Notes under the pieces: generated by a model
What the model saw: the letters and a program-made list of their open reading frames with translations, nothing else
Told to the model about the DNA's origin: nothing
The model's database searches: none
NCBI GenBank assembly: GCA_013398955.1
Contig: VWPU01014162.1
Location: forward strand, 57,113-121,112
Source of the DNA: Callaeas wilsoni
Taxonomy: Eukaryota > Chordata > Aves > Passeriformes > Callaeidae
DNA: 64,000 bases
Direction of reading: 5' to 3'
Shown: in pieces, positions 1 to 12,453 of the stretch
Position numbering within the stretch: the stretch's first letter is position 1
How the letters are laid out: each line of letters opens with the position of its first letter
Program-made: the position numbers and the translations under genes

Positions 1-760
1 GATCAGTATGTTTCAGAACAACTTTTTTTTATCTCATAAAAAATTAAACTTCCTTACTCCATGGATAGTTTATGGTAAATAATGTTTTCCAAGGTTAGCA
101 AAAAGCTTCTGCTTAACTGCTACAGCAACAGTGTCTCTATAAATCAGTCCAATAAGCAACTAAAAATTTTCAATGTCTGTAGGTTTGGTGGAGAAATGTC
201 CGTTAATGGCCACCAAACAACAACACGGTTTGCCAAAATGCAAGTCCACTTCTATCCAATGCTAACATCCAATGGCAGAGCTATATTTCATACAGGAAAA
301 TCAAAATCAACTTGCATGAATGTTTGAAGCAAAAGTCATGCATAATCCACTATAGCAAAATGAATATCAGAGTCAGTGGGTTCCAAAAAGAAGAAAGAAA
401 AAAGTAGCTATAAACTCCACAGAAAGTGGAAATTCAGGCATTGTTACACAGACCTCTAATCTCTTGTGCAGCGCTATATGTGGAGAGGAAAAAATGCCTT
501 CCTGACCTCTCCAAGTGATCAATTTATACTCTGAAGCCTGAGAGCTGATCTGTATCTATTCCAAATTAAGTGGAATAGAAAGAAGCATGAGGCTAAAACA
601 TAAAGAAATAACACTGTAGAAAGCAGAAAGTACCTTATTCATCAGTACAAGAAGGGATGTCATTTGCTAGCAAAGGAGATATCTTCCTTTTATAAATATG
701 CCTGTGCCGATTTTAATATAAAAAGTACCTCAGAACTCTCAGTGAAAATAATCTCTGCAG
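1..760. other. unique-looking AT-rich DNA, nothing recognised
   Basis: No protein family, RNA gene or recent repeat is recognised here. The open frames are short (81 and 84 codons or less) and of random composition. The stretch is read as intergenic or intronic. Confidence 0.55.
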
Positions 761-764
761 GTAC

Positions 765-832
765 TGGTCCAAAGCCTACAGAGATCAATAGGAATACCTC
801 CCTCCAGTGCAGTAGACTCCGGATCAGGCCCT
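765..832. repeat. ancient self-complementary amniote repeat (old LINE/CR1-L3 tail type)
   Basis: The segment runs from a TCCAAAGCC-like start to GGATCAGGCCC and its halves are roughly reverse complements around CCTCC. This layout (ending in GATCAGGCCC) is a pattern I recall as common in sauropsid genomes and associate with old CR1/L3-type tails. Many substitutions indicate an old insertion. The family name is uncertain because no alignment was run. Confidence 0.45.
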
Positions 833-834
833 TT

Positions 835-3040
835 CTCCATAACAAAGGTTCCCTCCATCACAAGGCTGAAATGCCCCCTTCTCCTACCCCCTTACAGTAC
901 ATTCAAGTTCTGTTTTGAATCTCACAGAAAAACAACACAGATTAACCCAAGTGGGAGTGCGCTTTTGGATGGGGAAAGATATGCAAAATCACACCAGCTT
1001 TATTCAATGGTAAGATAAGATGTTATGTGACCTACAATCGGATGCACTATATGTGATCATCATGTGGTATAATTTTATAGCATCTTTTTTTTTTTCCCCA
1101 GGTCTACAGAACTTCTGTTATTTCCAAAGTGTAAAAAATACTCAGTTTGCTAATATAAATGATTACAATTGACAATGCATTGTCAATCCATTGCAAAGCT
1201 GATTTAATTAAGAATGCCAAGGGGCATCATTTGGGGCCAGGTATCTAAGCTGCAAATTTTTTTTTTGATCTCAACCTCTCCCTATAGGACCGTCCACACT
1301 GGCACCAAAGGCTGGAGGGCAAGAGAACAAAGGGAATTTTATGTGTCTGAATTCAAATTCTTTCCCTTTGAAATGAAGCGTCCAGAATGGGCAATAAAAC
1401 TGTGAAAATGGATTTCTGGCCGCATTTGATGTTAAGCCTTTAGTGTCAAGAGCCAGGTCTTTTTTTCTCTCTCTTTCTTTTAGGTTTTTTTTTCCTTTCC
1501 CTGAATGGTCTTGTGGGGAATTTGTCCTATAAATTATTTCTTGCAGTTTATATGCATACAGTATGGCCTTGTCTCATAGTTAAAACTCAAAAGTAGGCTA
1601 TTTTGTGTGTATGTGTTTTAATTAACTTGTGTTTGCAGTAAAATTGCAATAGAAAACATTGTGCTAAAGAGGCTCATTTCATGTGGCTTTTTTTTTCCTA
1701 TCGGCCCATGTGTGAAACCTGAATGTTTATTAAGTACTTGTGTGGAAAGAGTAACTTTCACTCTGGTCTTCCTTTTTCATACCCAGGACTCAAAATCCTT
1801 TGTATCATCTCTTCCATTCCCATAGAAGGATATTGCAATTCAATAAGAAAAGCAGAGGATTAGGCCCACTTAGAATGATCATGCAGAGGAATCTATTATA
1901 ATAATGATTACAACCATTTTATCTTTAATAGCTAGCCACTGATGGAAGGGCAAGGTGGGGGGAAAGAGAGACAGAGAAATGAAAGGAATTTTGGCATATT
2001 GAAATTATGTTTTTCCTAAGCTTTGATTGTATATGAAAATTGTTCTTTAAATATTTATTTGTAACGAAATCAGTTGGCAATACTTTATTAAACCTGGCTA
2101 AATTAATTTAAATTGTTACACACCACTTAAGCAGTGTATTCTTCCTGTCTGAAGAAAAACAATTGTGCACATGCATGGATATTCATGAGTGTGTTGATGT
2201 AGTTTAGCAGCAAAATATTTTTTTTGATAAAATTATTACCAGTTCACTATCTGTTTCTTTGCAGATCATGTTTTCATGAAGCAAGATTACAAGGATTACC
2301 AACTGTTTTTCTACCCTGGAAAGTACAGGTGTTGAAAACAAAATTTAGTTCCACAAGTACATGGAGAGTCTTTTATCAGGAGCCAGACTCACAGGTTTTC
2401 AAACAGAGAATAACAAATGTTTGAGCACATTATACCCATACATTAGAAAACATTTTGCCTCTGTTAAGTAAAGGTAATGAGAAAACCCAAATCCAAACTC
2501 AAAAACCATAATAAAAATTTTCTCTTTGGTGGGTTCATGAGTCTCATCATCTCTAGTCCTACATTTCTCCTCTTTCAGCCCCTCCTTTTTTTTCTGATAT
2601 CTTTTTCTTGTCGTTTTCTTTCTTCAGGCCTCCCTCAGGCTTCCTGCCATCTATCCAGACTTATTCCCTTTTCCATTGACTCTGGTACATTCTGATCTTT
2701 TTTCTTTTGTTTTACACACCACAGTTATCTCACTTATCCTCCTTTCTCACATGTAGTTTTCCTGTGCCTTTTCTGGTTTATTTCTCTGTCCTTGTCTATG
2801 TTTCTAATTCTCTGTTTTCTATATTTTTAAGAAAGGTTTTCAGCCTGTCGTATATATACCCATGCAAAATTACAGTCGAAAGAGTTCTTCAAGAATTCAT
2901 TTCAACCATTGTCTGAAGCCAAGAGATTTACACTCACAAACTGATACACCAGTGTCTATCATAGCAGAATCAGGGCAAGAATGCTTCAAATGAAATTATT
3001 AAAAAATAGATAATTTCATACTTTCATATTTATTGCTTTA
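835..3040. other. unique-looking AT-rich DNA, nothing recognised
   Basis: The stretch has several T-rich runs (for example 1085-1096 and 1470-1497) and pyrimidine-rich blocks at 2540-2830. A strong-looking acceptor (pyrimidines then CAG at about 2264) is followed by a CAG-GT at about 2328, but the segment between them has no recognisable protein. Open frames do not exceed 72 codons. Confidence 0.5.
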
Positions 3041-3490
3041 TAGAGTCACAGAATGGGTCCGGTTGGAAGGGACCACCTTGGGTCATCTGGTGCAATCTCC
3101 CAGCTCAAGCAGTCATCCTAGAGCACATGGCACAGGATTGCATCCAGACAGTTCTGGAATATTTCCAGTGAGGGAGACTCCACAACCTCTCTGGATATTC
3201 TGTTCCAGTGAGCGATCATTGCACAGTAGAAAAGTTCTTCCTCATATTCAGCTGGAACTTTCGTTTCTGCCCGTTGCTTCTTGTCCTACTGCCTGGCACC
3301 ACCAAGAAGAGCCTGCCTGGCTCTGTCTTCTCGGCACCCTCCCTTCAAGTACTTATAGACATTGAGAGGTCCCCTCTCAGTCAGCTTGAGGCTGAACAGG
3401 CCCAGCTCCCTCAGCCTTTCCTCATAAGAGAGATGCTCCAGTCCCTTAATCATCTTTGTTATCCTCTGCTCACTCACCAGCAAGTTAGTT
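3041..3490 (-). mobile_element. CR1 LINE, 5'-truncated 3' end
   Basis: On the minus strand this is the 3' part of a CR1 non-LTR retrotransposon. The plus-strand left edge (TAGAGTCACAGAATGG) is the inverted CR1 3' tail, and GGTTGGAAGGGACC just inside it is the classic CR1 3' UTR block. It is 5'-truncated, as most CR1 copies are, so it keeps only the end of ORF2 and the 3' UTR. Moderate divergence from the remembered consensus suggests intermediate age. No clear target-site duplication was seen, which is normal for CR1. Confidence 0.9.
3286..3483 (-). pseudogene. CR1 ORF2 C-terminal fragment
   Basis: The minus-strand frame contains [20 protein letters not shown] followed by a YKYLKGG segment. 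This is the well-known C-terminal block of CR1 ORF2, downstream of the reverse-transcriptase domain. Only about 60 codons remain, with no catalytic domain, so it is a dead fragment inside the truncated CR1. Confidence 0.85.
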
Positions 3491-3499
3491 ACAGTACTG

Positions 3500-3970
3500 A
3501 GAATCCTTGCTGACCTCTCCCAACCTGAAGTCCTTCATGACTTTTATGTGAGGCCACAACATTATTCTATGGAAAAAATGGTCTATCCCAGCACAAAAGG
3601 AAAAATGCAAACATAATTTTTAGGCAAACCGTACTTTCTCTGATGTATTTAGTTCTCAAAGGAATTCATCTAGAGTTACCCACGTAACTCCAGTAGTGCC
3701 CTGAAAATCATGCTTTTCTTAGATTTCAAGGCAGTGTGTTCAAAAACACAAGGAATTGTTTGACAAACTATGAGGCAGGGCATTTCTGAATGTTCACCAT
3801 CCTGACTTCGGTTACAATAGATTGTATGACATTACTGAGAGCAATACCCTTCCTTTTTTCCTGGTTGTAAGAATAGAACCAATCTCTCATGCACTTAACA
3901 TTCAAGAGTATGTCTTGTATAAATAAGTTGTCAAAGCCTGGAAAGATTAATGTCTTGAGACATTTTTGGA
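3500..3970. other. unrecognised spacer between CR1 and LTR
   Basis: Nothing recognisable: no coding frame, no tandem repeat and no repeat family I could name. Confidence 0.5.
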
Positions 3971-3974
3971 TACT

Positions 3975-4550
3975 TGTGGGAGGGTGTTGAGGTCACGCCT
4001 TGCCCTGTCAAGGCACTGAACTGCCCCACACCCCCCTAGGGCCAGTATCCCAGCCTGGCAGAGCTGCCAATCGTTGGCAAACTTCAGGAAATGCCTCACA
4101 CTCCCTGGAGTCCCTAATCCAGCTCCTGGGTGGCCAAATGACTGCAAGTCCCATCTGGGAGGAGGGCCGATGGAGGCTGAGGGGTATTTAAGGCTGAGCA
4201 TGAGATCTGCACCCCTCTTCACCCTGCCTCCTCTTGGAGTTCCTGTCTGAACACTGTGGAACCCAGGAGCTGGTAACTATATGTGTGTTTTTCTATATCT
4301 TTTCTGTCTTTCCTCTTCTACTAATTCCCTCTTCTTGGAACACTTTGAGTAATGTAAGATCAAATGGGTTTAAAATTTGCTAAGGTAAATGGGCCAAGTT
4401 AATGCCGTGAGAAGTGTTTTATGTTGATTGGATGTTGTACTAATCCTTTTGCCAAAGTTCCCTGATTTTTCTGAAGTTTGCCAGTAATTTTTTGTCTTGT
4501 TTTGACCTTTTGAGTATATCTGGTCAGTATTACTACCACACATTTAACCC
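3975..4550 (+). mobile_element. probable solo LTR of an avian endogenous retrovirus
   Basis: The segment has LTR-like structure. It starts with TGTGGGAGGG, its first part is GC-richer than its surroundings, and a TATA-like GTATTTAAGG lies at about 4183. A short initiator-like stretch follows, then a pyrimidine-rich region and a T-rich 3' part. It resembles my memory of songbird ERV LTRs, but ends and family are uncertain. No flanking duplication could be fixed and no gag, pol or env remnant follows within several kb, so a solo LTR fits best. Alternatively it is a TATA-bearing unique promoter. Confidence 0.5.
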
Positions 4551-4554
4551 AGAG

Positions 4555-5450
4555 TACATGAACCACTCTAAGCCCTTTCAGTGAGGTGATTGGGATCTTA
4601 TATAATTCTATCTATTGGATATTAGCATATTTCACTTAAGACCTCCTGTAGTTTAGATCTGGACTTTTTTTATATAAATAAAAACTTACACTGCTACTCT
4701 TTGATTACCATCTCCACACTCATCTCTGGGAAACAAAAAATTGTAGAACTGAGCCAGACCTTCCCAAATCTCCTTCTTCACTCACCAATTTAGTGAAATA
4801 TATGAATGCTACAGCTGTGATTCAGTGACCAGGTCTTGCATCGTTCAAGTTAAGCATCTGTGAAAATGCTTTGTTAAAAAATAATTTCTGCAAAACAACG
4901 AAAGCTATACTGAGGCAAATTAATAGACAGAGGAATCAAAACTGGAAGGAGATATCTTTTTTACTTGTATATACAGGTCATTTGATCCAGATTTGCCAAA
5001 ATATACTTTGGTATATTTGCATGTACATCTATGCAAAACCCAAACATCTTCCATTTAATGCAGTTGTGTAAGTGAAATACTGTGTCACCTGATTTACCTG
5101 GTAAAAAAATCCCGGTTAGACACAAGAGCTTAAGAAGTCTCATCTCCCTTGCTGCTTCTAGAACAGACAAAACCAACTCCTATGAACACGCAAATTGATC
5201 CAAACACTTTTCAGACACACAAAAAAAAGAAACATAGCAAAACCTTTCAAATAAAATATTCCAGTTTCACAGACACTCTGTGAAACAGAAAACAGGAACA
5301 TGTCAGATATTACACATGGCTATACCAAAACCTCAGTCAACATTCATGGACTACATCTGTTAGCCAGGCAATGCTCTGTCCTGTCCAAGATGTGGTCAGC
5401 TTTTGACTTAAGATTTGCTGAAACAAGTTTCCCAGGATCCACTGCAGCCC
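4555..5450. other. unique-looking DNA, nothing recognised
   Basis: AT-rich sequence with no supportable gene. The frames of about 66-71 codons at 4871-5176 lie on opposite strands and share no protein family I know. Confidence 0.5.
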
Positions 5451-5454
5451 TATA

Positions 5455-5660
5455 GCCTCGGGCTTTGATAATGTGAGGTTTTGGAAATTAAATAGGATAG
5501 GGCTTGGCCTGTAACTGGAGAGGAGAATCCAAGGATAAGCCAAAGCACTGCAAAAGGTTTGGCTGCTTTTCAGTTCATGGTGGTTTATACCTTCATGCTG
5601 AGATGGGCAAGATGTTTCTCTGAGGGCCCTGGCAATGTGTCCATGATCTGTGGTTCCTCC
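5455..5660 (+). mobile_element. 5S-rRNA-derived SINE (SINE3 / amniote 5S-SINE type), degraded
   Basis: From about 5465 the sequence aligns by eye to the second half of vertebrate 5S rRNA. GGAAATTAAATAGG matches the 5S box A region (GGAAGCTAAGCAGG), AGGGCTTGGCC matches GTCGGGCCTGG, and CTGGAGAGGAGAATCC matches the 5S C box. Differences are largely transitions, as expected from old CpG decay. The following part (CTGCA, TTCAGT, GGTGG, then AGATGTTTCTCTGAGG) fits the body of 5S-derived SINEs seen in reptiles and birds. It is a SINE relic and not a functional 5S gene. The right edge is approximate. Confidence 0.55.
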
Positions 5661-5664
5661 ATCC

Positions 5665-8600
5665 TGACCACGGCAGGGCATTGCAGATTCCTCATTGCTG
5701 GTTTACATCTTACAGCTTTCTCACCCCACCCAGCCTTGCAGCCAAATTAGGATGGGAAATGACTGAACAAAGATGCTGTTATTTAATCCGGGTGTATCCT
5801 TCACATCTTCCTGAACTTAATGCAGGAATTTGTTACTCAGAGGCTACCGTGCTCAATAGGTTCACCTGCACCTCAGTGATAGCTGCGGTTTTCTGCTAGT
5901 GCATCTTAGGAATCCCTAAATATTATTTGTCACTAAAACATGTTTTTCATTATAAATATTACATGTATGCTTTTTTTTGCTTACATTTGGCCTCAACATG
6001 AACTCTCAGAAACAAACACTTTTCTTTTGCTCACCCTGCATGGGGTAAAGGTCATCTTGTAGTACTTCAGTACCAAAGAAGTAGTACGCACACTAAAACT
6101 GTGAGGTACACAATAATTCCCATGAGCTTTCTGAGTCCCCTTTTGCTTCCCCCACACACTCAAGCAATCACAAGTTCTACTATCACATGATGAGTTCCGC
6201 AATATCAGATTTTTATATGATTTCCTTGAGAGTTTGCTGTGTTTCGTCAAGACACTAGGTAAAATTCTGTCTTCGTTATTTGGAAAACTTGAAAATATGA
6301 CCCACTTACTGTGCAAAATTCAGAAGAAACAAGGTAAGAAATTAAAAATAAATAAATAAATTAGAGCATAAATAAATAAATATATTAATTAATACTTACT
6401 TGTTATTTTTAAAACCAGCTTGGAGGTTTGATTTTCAAGGGATTTATTTTGAGGAAAAAGCGACCACCAGCAGGGAATAAACATAATTTTTAAACAGTGT
6501 GTATGACCTCTGTTCAGCCACATGACAGTCACTCTGCTGCTGTAACAAACAAAAAAAAAATCCAGATTCTAGCAGAAAATGCATTACATAGCATAAATTC
6601 TTTTCTCTTCTCAGTACCAAGGCTGTCACCAGCTCTAAGCCCAGAACCTGAGATCTTGCTGTCCCACACATACACACTCCTGTGATTGTGCAGACTGCCT
6701 GTGCTGGGCACAGCACACACAGAGCTCTGCAAGGGAAAACTGTAACACTGCCAAAGTGTTCTGCATTCCAGCAACATAAAGCAAGACCTCTTTTTCTCTT
6801 TGAAACTCTCTACAGGGCTTTAATCAGAAGGGAAAATCTTAGAGATTTCAGACAGGGATGCTCTCAGACCTTCGCACAACCCCAGGTCCTGTATCCATCA
6901 GTAAGGCTACGAACTGACCAGCTGAGTGCTGCATGTCAGCAGCACAGAGCGTGGACTTGCCCAGAGGTGCCCCTTGGAGGATGAACCACGTGGGCTCTAA
7001 GCTGATGCTGACATGCTGCAGCAGATTGCAGGTGCACAAGTAGATGAAGTCTACCCGGATGTGGTCAATATTCTAGTAAACTACACAAAATACTTTTTTT
7101 TTTGCCAGAGGCCTTTGCAGCAAACCCACAAGTTTTTTGGAGGTAACTTCACAGCTTTCTGCTTGCTGGATAAATTGTAATGGTAATTCACTCCTGGTAT
7201 TGCAACAGTAGTTATTTCCATTTTTGAGCTCATTTCATTTATTTTCTGTCTTTCATAAGTGTCTGAAAGTGAAAAATAATACCTGATAATTAGTTAGATA
7301 CCTTTTGGGTATAAAACTTCAAAGGAGAGAGAGTAATGATGAAAACATAATAGTCAAAGTTTCCTCATAGATTTATTACTTATTATTACTGTGAATATTT
7401 TTCAATTTTTTAGAATGCATGCCATAAAGAAAATTCAGGTGAAGCTTTCAGGTTTTAGCATTCTATTTATTAATAATAGTTCCATTTCATATCCATAAAG
7501 AGTAGATGCAATTTTAGTAAAATCCATAAGCAATAAAGCTAGTCATATTCTAATTCAAGCATCTTGACCCATTATTATCAATTCTGATTCTTGTGATTAT
7601 TTAGTTTCATTATAACAGTAAGTGCTACGTGCTTTCTAAATGAAGATTCATGATAGTCATTCCAGCCATGCTGACAAAAAGCAGTTTTAACCTGGTTATC
7701 TAAATAAAATCTTGTGCCGGACAAAAAAATAAAAAACCGCAACCCTTTCTTGATAATTCCAGTCAGAGTTTTCTTAAAGATTTGACAGCATGATATTTAA
7801 ATGAAACATATATTTTATACATGCACAGAATTTATTGATTGGTGAACTTCAGAAAGTGCAGCTAAGGTTATTGCTTACTTATCATTCCAAGGTGTGCTGG
7901 GAGAACTCACGATTATTAAAAGAAATTTCCCTTTTGAACTATGACCTAATGGCCAAATCCAAAACCCAAGTAAGTCTTAGATTTTGGATTTGATGAAGAA
8001 AGCCATTATGCCTTTTCATGGGGACCACACTGTGTTCCAGACACACAGTAAAATCCAGCAGGAGGTACATGACTAAAGAAATACAGCCATATTCCTAATG
8101 GGGCTTTTTTGTTCTGTCTCCTTATTTCTGATTAATATTTGCTTATCACCCTCTCTGATTAAATTGTATCAGAAAAGGCACACGTAGGGAGAACGATGTG
8201 TGTCTTGCAATGTCTTGCATGGTGGACTGTCATCTGGGATTGGGCGCACACCATACACACCTCATTAAAATCAGCGTGGAGCCCTTGATGAGAACTATTT
8301 TGTATTCAGTCATAACATTGCTTCACTTTACCTGTTTGTGTGATCAAGTTTGTTGGGTGCAGACAATTTATGGGAAAACTTCAGTTTCACAGCTCAGTTG
8401 CATTTAAGAGCAAGGCTTGGAGAACTTCCTGATTAAATTGCACTGAAGCTTTTCCATCCAAAAGTCAAGCCTCCTATTTAGGAAAGGCAGGAAGGGACTT
8501 GAAGTTTGGCTCTGGAGTGGTATTTTTATGGATGGTTTCATAAAGAGCCACACAAAGGATTAAAAGCTAATTGTGTCAGAGAACTGATGAGCTTTTGTAA

Positions 8601-9700
8601 AAATAGACAATATTTGGATTCAAATATTTGTGACAGAAATTTACTGCATCACAATGCATTGTCTTTCCAGCCAGAACTTTTTCAGCTGAATGAGTATGCA
8701 GACTGGAGTCAATCAATTAAAAATTTCCTTCATGTGAGCCACAGAACATGTCTCCAAATCTGTAGCTAGATCTGGAGATGCAGAGTGGACTTTCTGAACT
8801 CAGCCAGTAGTTGATCCACACAGTGGCTCTTTCCTCAGGGGGGCTCGAGAACGTTAGTAACTTCTTTCCACTCTGCACAGCTATCAATTTTCATAAAATC
8901 TGAAGGAACTTCCTACACTGGAGATCTTTGTCTCCTACGCTTGCTTGAGTTTAGCCAGCATGTTCTAAATGTACTGATGTACTGATCACACACGCACATG
9001 GTGCAATTTCCTCAGCAAACCAGGCTAAAACCTACAGAAGGAAAGGCTCCAAGACTCTTCCAGATCTCCAGCATTAAGTGCAGCATTGCCTCTTAATGTA
9101 TACAACACTCATTGTTTTGTCCAGGCCAATTCTAAATGACATCATTGATTTGTGAGAAGAGTACCTAGTAATTAGTTGTTTTTTTAACGGTCATGCCATT
9201 TGACATATTAAATGTTGTGCATTACTTAAACAATGGGGTAGAAATATCAATAGTCTGGTGCCATTGTGTATGGCTCTTTTCCATTAGAGTGCATATATAT
9301 GTGTGGCTGTGAGCAGTGAGTAATAGGGGATTGTTTCTCCATGATATATCTGGTGAAGTCAGCATTAACTTCTTGTACAGTAGATCTCTAGGGGTAGAGA
9401 GACATTAGTAGGATTTTATTTATCTTTCTGTGGCTTGATCAGAGGATTATTTTCAGGTTTATTATGACATTTAACTGGATTTTATCTTGAGAGATTCTTT
9501 AGCTGGACCTCCTCTACCATTTGTCTCACTGGCAATGGGTTAGTAGCTGTTTTCTTCTCTTAGGACTCCCTGAAATGCTAACGACAAGGGTTATTTTGGG
9601 TCTCTGTTGCTGCTGTTTTCTCTTTTCTTCTTCTTCTACCAGTGCTGCTGTGTAGCCTGGAGAAACGATGATGTAAGAGGGAACTAATCCCACTGTGAAG
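5665..9700. other. unique-looking AT-rich DNA with minor simple repeats
   Basis: No gene is supported. It includes the (AAAT)n block at 6341-6396 listed separately. A stretch at 8400-8780 has fewer low-complexity runs and an 87-codon open frame (8506-8769) of random composition; it could be a conserved non-coding element, but this cannot be judged from one genome. Confidence 0.5.
6341..6396. repeat. (AAAT)n simple repeat
   Basis: Two runs of AAAT units are separated by TTAGAGC, then run into TTAATTAA. The repeat is short and imperfect. Confidence 0.85.
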
Positions 9701-9707
9701 GTTGTTA

Positions 9708-9910
9708 GAAGATAGAGCCAGATTCTTCACAGCAGGGCAGAGCAGAATGAAAAAGAGTCAACAAAGAGATTGAAACATAGCTCCATCCCTCGAGGTTTTC
9801 ATGAACAAGATGGACAAAGTCCTGAGAAACCTTGTCTGAATTCAATGGCCCTCCTTTGAACAGGACCTTGGACTAGAGATCTCCTTCCAATCAGAATTAT
9901 TCAATCACAT
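9708..9910 (+). mobile_element. old CR1 LINE 3' fragment
   Basis: In order the segment has GCCAGATTCTTCACAG, a shortened middle, CTCCATCCCTCGAGG, TTTTCATGAACAAGATGGAC, a GACCTTGGACTAGA block and ATCTCCTTCCAA. This is the CR1 3' UTR order (CCATCCTTGGAG, then the GACTAGATGATCTC block, then CCTTCCAAC). An internal deletion and many substitutions make it older than the three clear CR1 copies in the window. Confidence 0.6.
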
Positions 9911-11106
9911 TATGTTTCTGATTGCCTTTTAAAATCACTTTCTGTACAAAGGCATGTGTGAAGACACTGCCTTGCCATAAGATATCAATCTAGTGAAAGA
10001 TCAAAGAAGAAAAATTACCTTTAATTGATACTGCTTTAATACAGTTTTGAATCTGAGACACTTCAGTGAGATAGTTCCTGTGAAATGCAATGTCCGATAT
10101 ACAAATAGGGTATAGTCCCTCACTGACTTTTGGTAACTGTTGCTAACTTGAAAAATTGCACTGGATAGAAATGGTCCCTAGGGTCCCTAAAGCTGTTGTT
10201 AGATTTTCATGGTTCCTTAGGCCATCAGACCTGTAAGCTTTAAATCCTGCTATAACTTTATATAAGTGTAAAGGAAACGAACAGTGCGCATTTCAATTCC
10301 CCAAGATCTCTAGATGGTCATACATTTACTTGAAGAATAGAAATGTTTTATACTGATGGTCATTGGATGCATTTAGACCTCACCTGGCATTGGGTGATTT
10401 CTTTAAAAATATCACATTACTGAGAGAACTTGCCTTCAATAAAGTTTTTGTATTATGGGGAAAAGTTATTTACAACCTTGGTGGGTTCCCCTTTGAAGTC
10501 ATTTGTCTTGTTGAGAGGGGAAGTGGAGCTGGCCTTTGAAGAGTCTCATTTCATCTTGGATCTCTCCCTTTGAAGTACACTTTACCCTGTAGGCATTCCC
10601 TGTGGAAAATCTCTCATTGTTCATGGGTCTCCTAAGAAAATATTCCCCAGAGGCACACTTCCCTGAAGAATAATTTACCTTGGAGATAGAAGCAGTGATG
10701 TATTTTTCATCCTTGCCAACAGCAGGCAGGGTCTAGTTACACCAACTGCACAAATGATTACATAAAGAAAATATAGGGGATTGCTAATTTAATATGTAAG
10801 GGACAGTTGCCTAACAAAGTGTCCAAATCTTGATAAACTGAGCTTCCTTAATGCTACTGAAAAAAAAAAGAAATTTCAGTAACAATAGTCTGCCCTCAGA
10901 CAGCCCTAATTCTTTTGAGTCTTTGATGCTGAAATCTTCTCATTCTTATGCTCTATGAGGAAGAATTCTCTGAAAGCCTGAAGAAAGTCCTGTCAGCCAT
11001 TTGCAGGCCTGATGCATGTTGTTTGATAGTGTTAAAAGATAACCATTCTGAGTGTGATAAAATCAAAGAAGGGAAAGTATTTTTTCTCTTTAAAGAATTT
11101 TCACTC

Positions 11107-11159
11107 TTTTTTGGTTTTTTGGGGGGTTTTGTTTGTTTGTTTTGGGGGTTTTTTTTGTT
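11107..11159 (+). repeat. G/T-rich low-complexity tract (GGGG/TTTT runs)
   Basis: Alternating T runs and G runs: T6, GG, T6, G6, T4, then GTTT units, then G5 and T8. It has only two long G runs, so a simple intramolecular quadruplex is not predicted. The minus-strand lysine/proline-rich reading through it is a composition artefact. Confidence 0.8.
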
Positions 11160-12420
11160 ATAAAACTTCAACAAATGGAAAAGAAAACCTTTCTTTATGG
11201 CTCAGTGCTCATTGAGGTCTAGTACCTCAGTGAGGTTGCAAACTACAAATTAGGAACATAAACACAAACAAACAGCCACACCTATGGTCCATAAAAGCTT
11301 TTCAACCATTAAAGCAGCGTTACTTCTGCTGTATCCTACCATTGCCTAATTTCAAAGGCATAATAAAGGGTAATTGCTATGCAGACAGGATCAGCTCTAG
11401 GCATAACCAAAACAAGCAACTGACTTGGACAGCAAATTTCCAGAAAGGAAATCTAGCCATGGCTCTGCTACCTATTTTGTTTATACCACAGCCTCAGAAA
11501 ACCAGACACACTGCTGCAGCTGCTTCAAGGTTCATGGTACACAGGTGAGGGGGGCAGGTGGGAGCGCTCCCAGAGGCACAAATCATTGCCCCAAGACATC
11601 TGATCCCCTGGCAGCAGAAGGAGCAGTGAATCTGACCTTGTGTGACTCCCCTTGGTGCCTCATTTCTCTCATTTTCTTCTCTGCAGAACTGACCTATTTT
11701 TGGTCATGTCCCACAGCTTCCTCTGAAGGAGTGCAGTGCTGGAAGCCTAAACCCAGCTCTGTACACTAGATATTCTTAAGCATCGACTTACTTTAGTCTT
11801 TGCTATCAGCAAGCCTACCATTTTACAGAGCACCCAGATCACTCAGGAAAACTATGGTAGATTTAGGATTGTTATAAAAGTATTGAATTCTCACATTTCA
11901 ATCTGAATGCAAAGAGAAAGACTCAGTGGATTGCAGTAGCATGCACCATTTTTGGTTTGTTTATATATATATAAGCATATTTATAAAACTTCAATTACCT
12001 CTGGAAATGGAGGATTTTGAGAGGAGATAAGAGCTCAGCCAACTTGACTGGTTCCTCTTAAAATTGTGTAATTGATTTGGGTGAAGATAGTATGATATTT
12101 CCCATTGCACTATATTTAAGTATTAATGGATTTTTCCTATGAAATCTCTATCTCTCTTCAAAGGTTGTAAGGCAACCTTTGGCCATCTTACTTGTTTGAT
12201 AATATAGTCCTTTCCATGGCAACAGATTGTGATGTCATGCATGACCAGATTATTAGGTCAAAAAGTGCCCAAGTAAGATTCGAAGGAAGTAGGAAAGATG
12301 CTGAAACTGCATAAGCACTTTTCAAATTTAGTATTCAAAAGAAGTGGAAAACAGACTCAGAGTAATTGCAACAATTTTTTAACTTACCTTGTCAATGAAG
12401 CTTTACAGTTGTGCCAACCA

Positions 12421-12453
12421 CTATTACTATTATTATTATAATTATTATTATAT
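12421..12453 (+). repeat. (ATT)n simple repeat
   Basis: A run of ATT units with one AAT interruption, about 33 bases. Confidence 0.85.

Noticed and set aside
2265..2328. Small exon between acceptor- and donor-like sites
   Set aside because: Stops in most frames and no recognisable peptide.
5460..5560. Functional 5S rRNA gene
   Set aside because: 5' half missing, box A and C heavily changed, no T-run terminator at the right place; it is a SINE relic.
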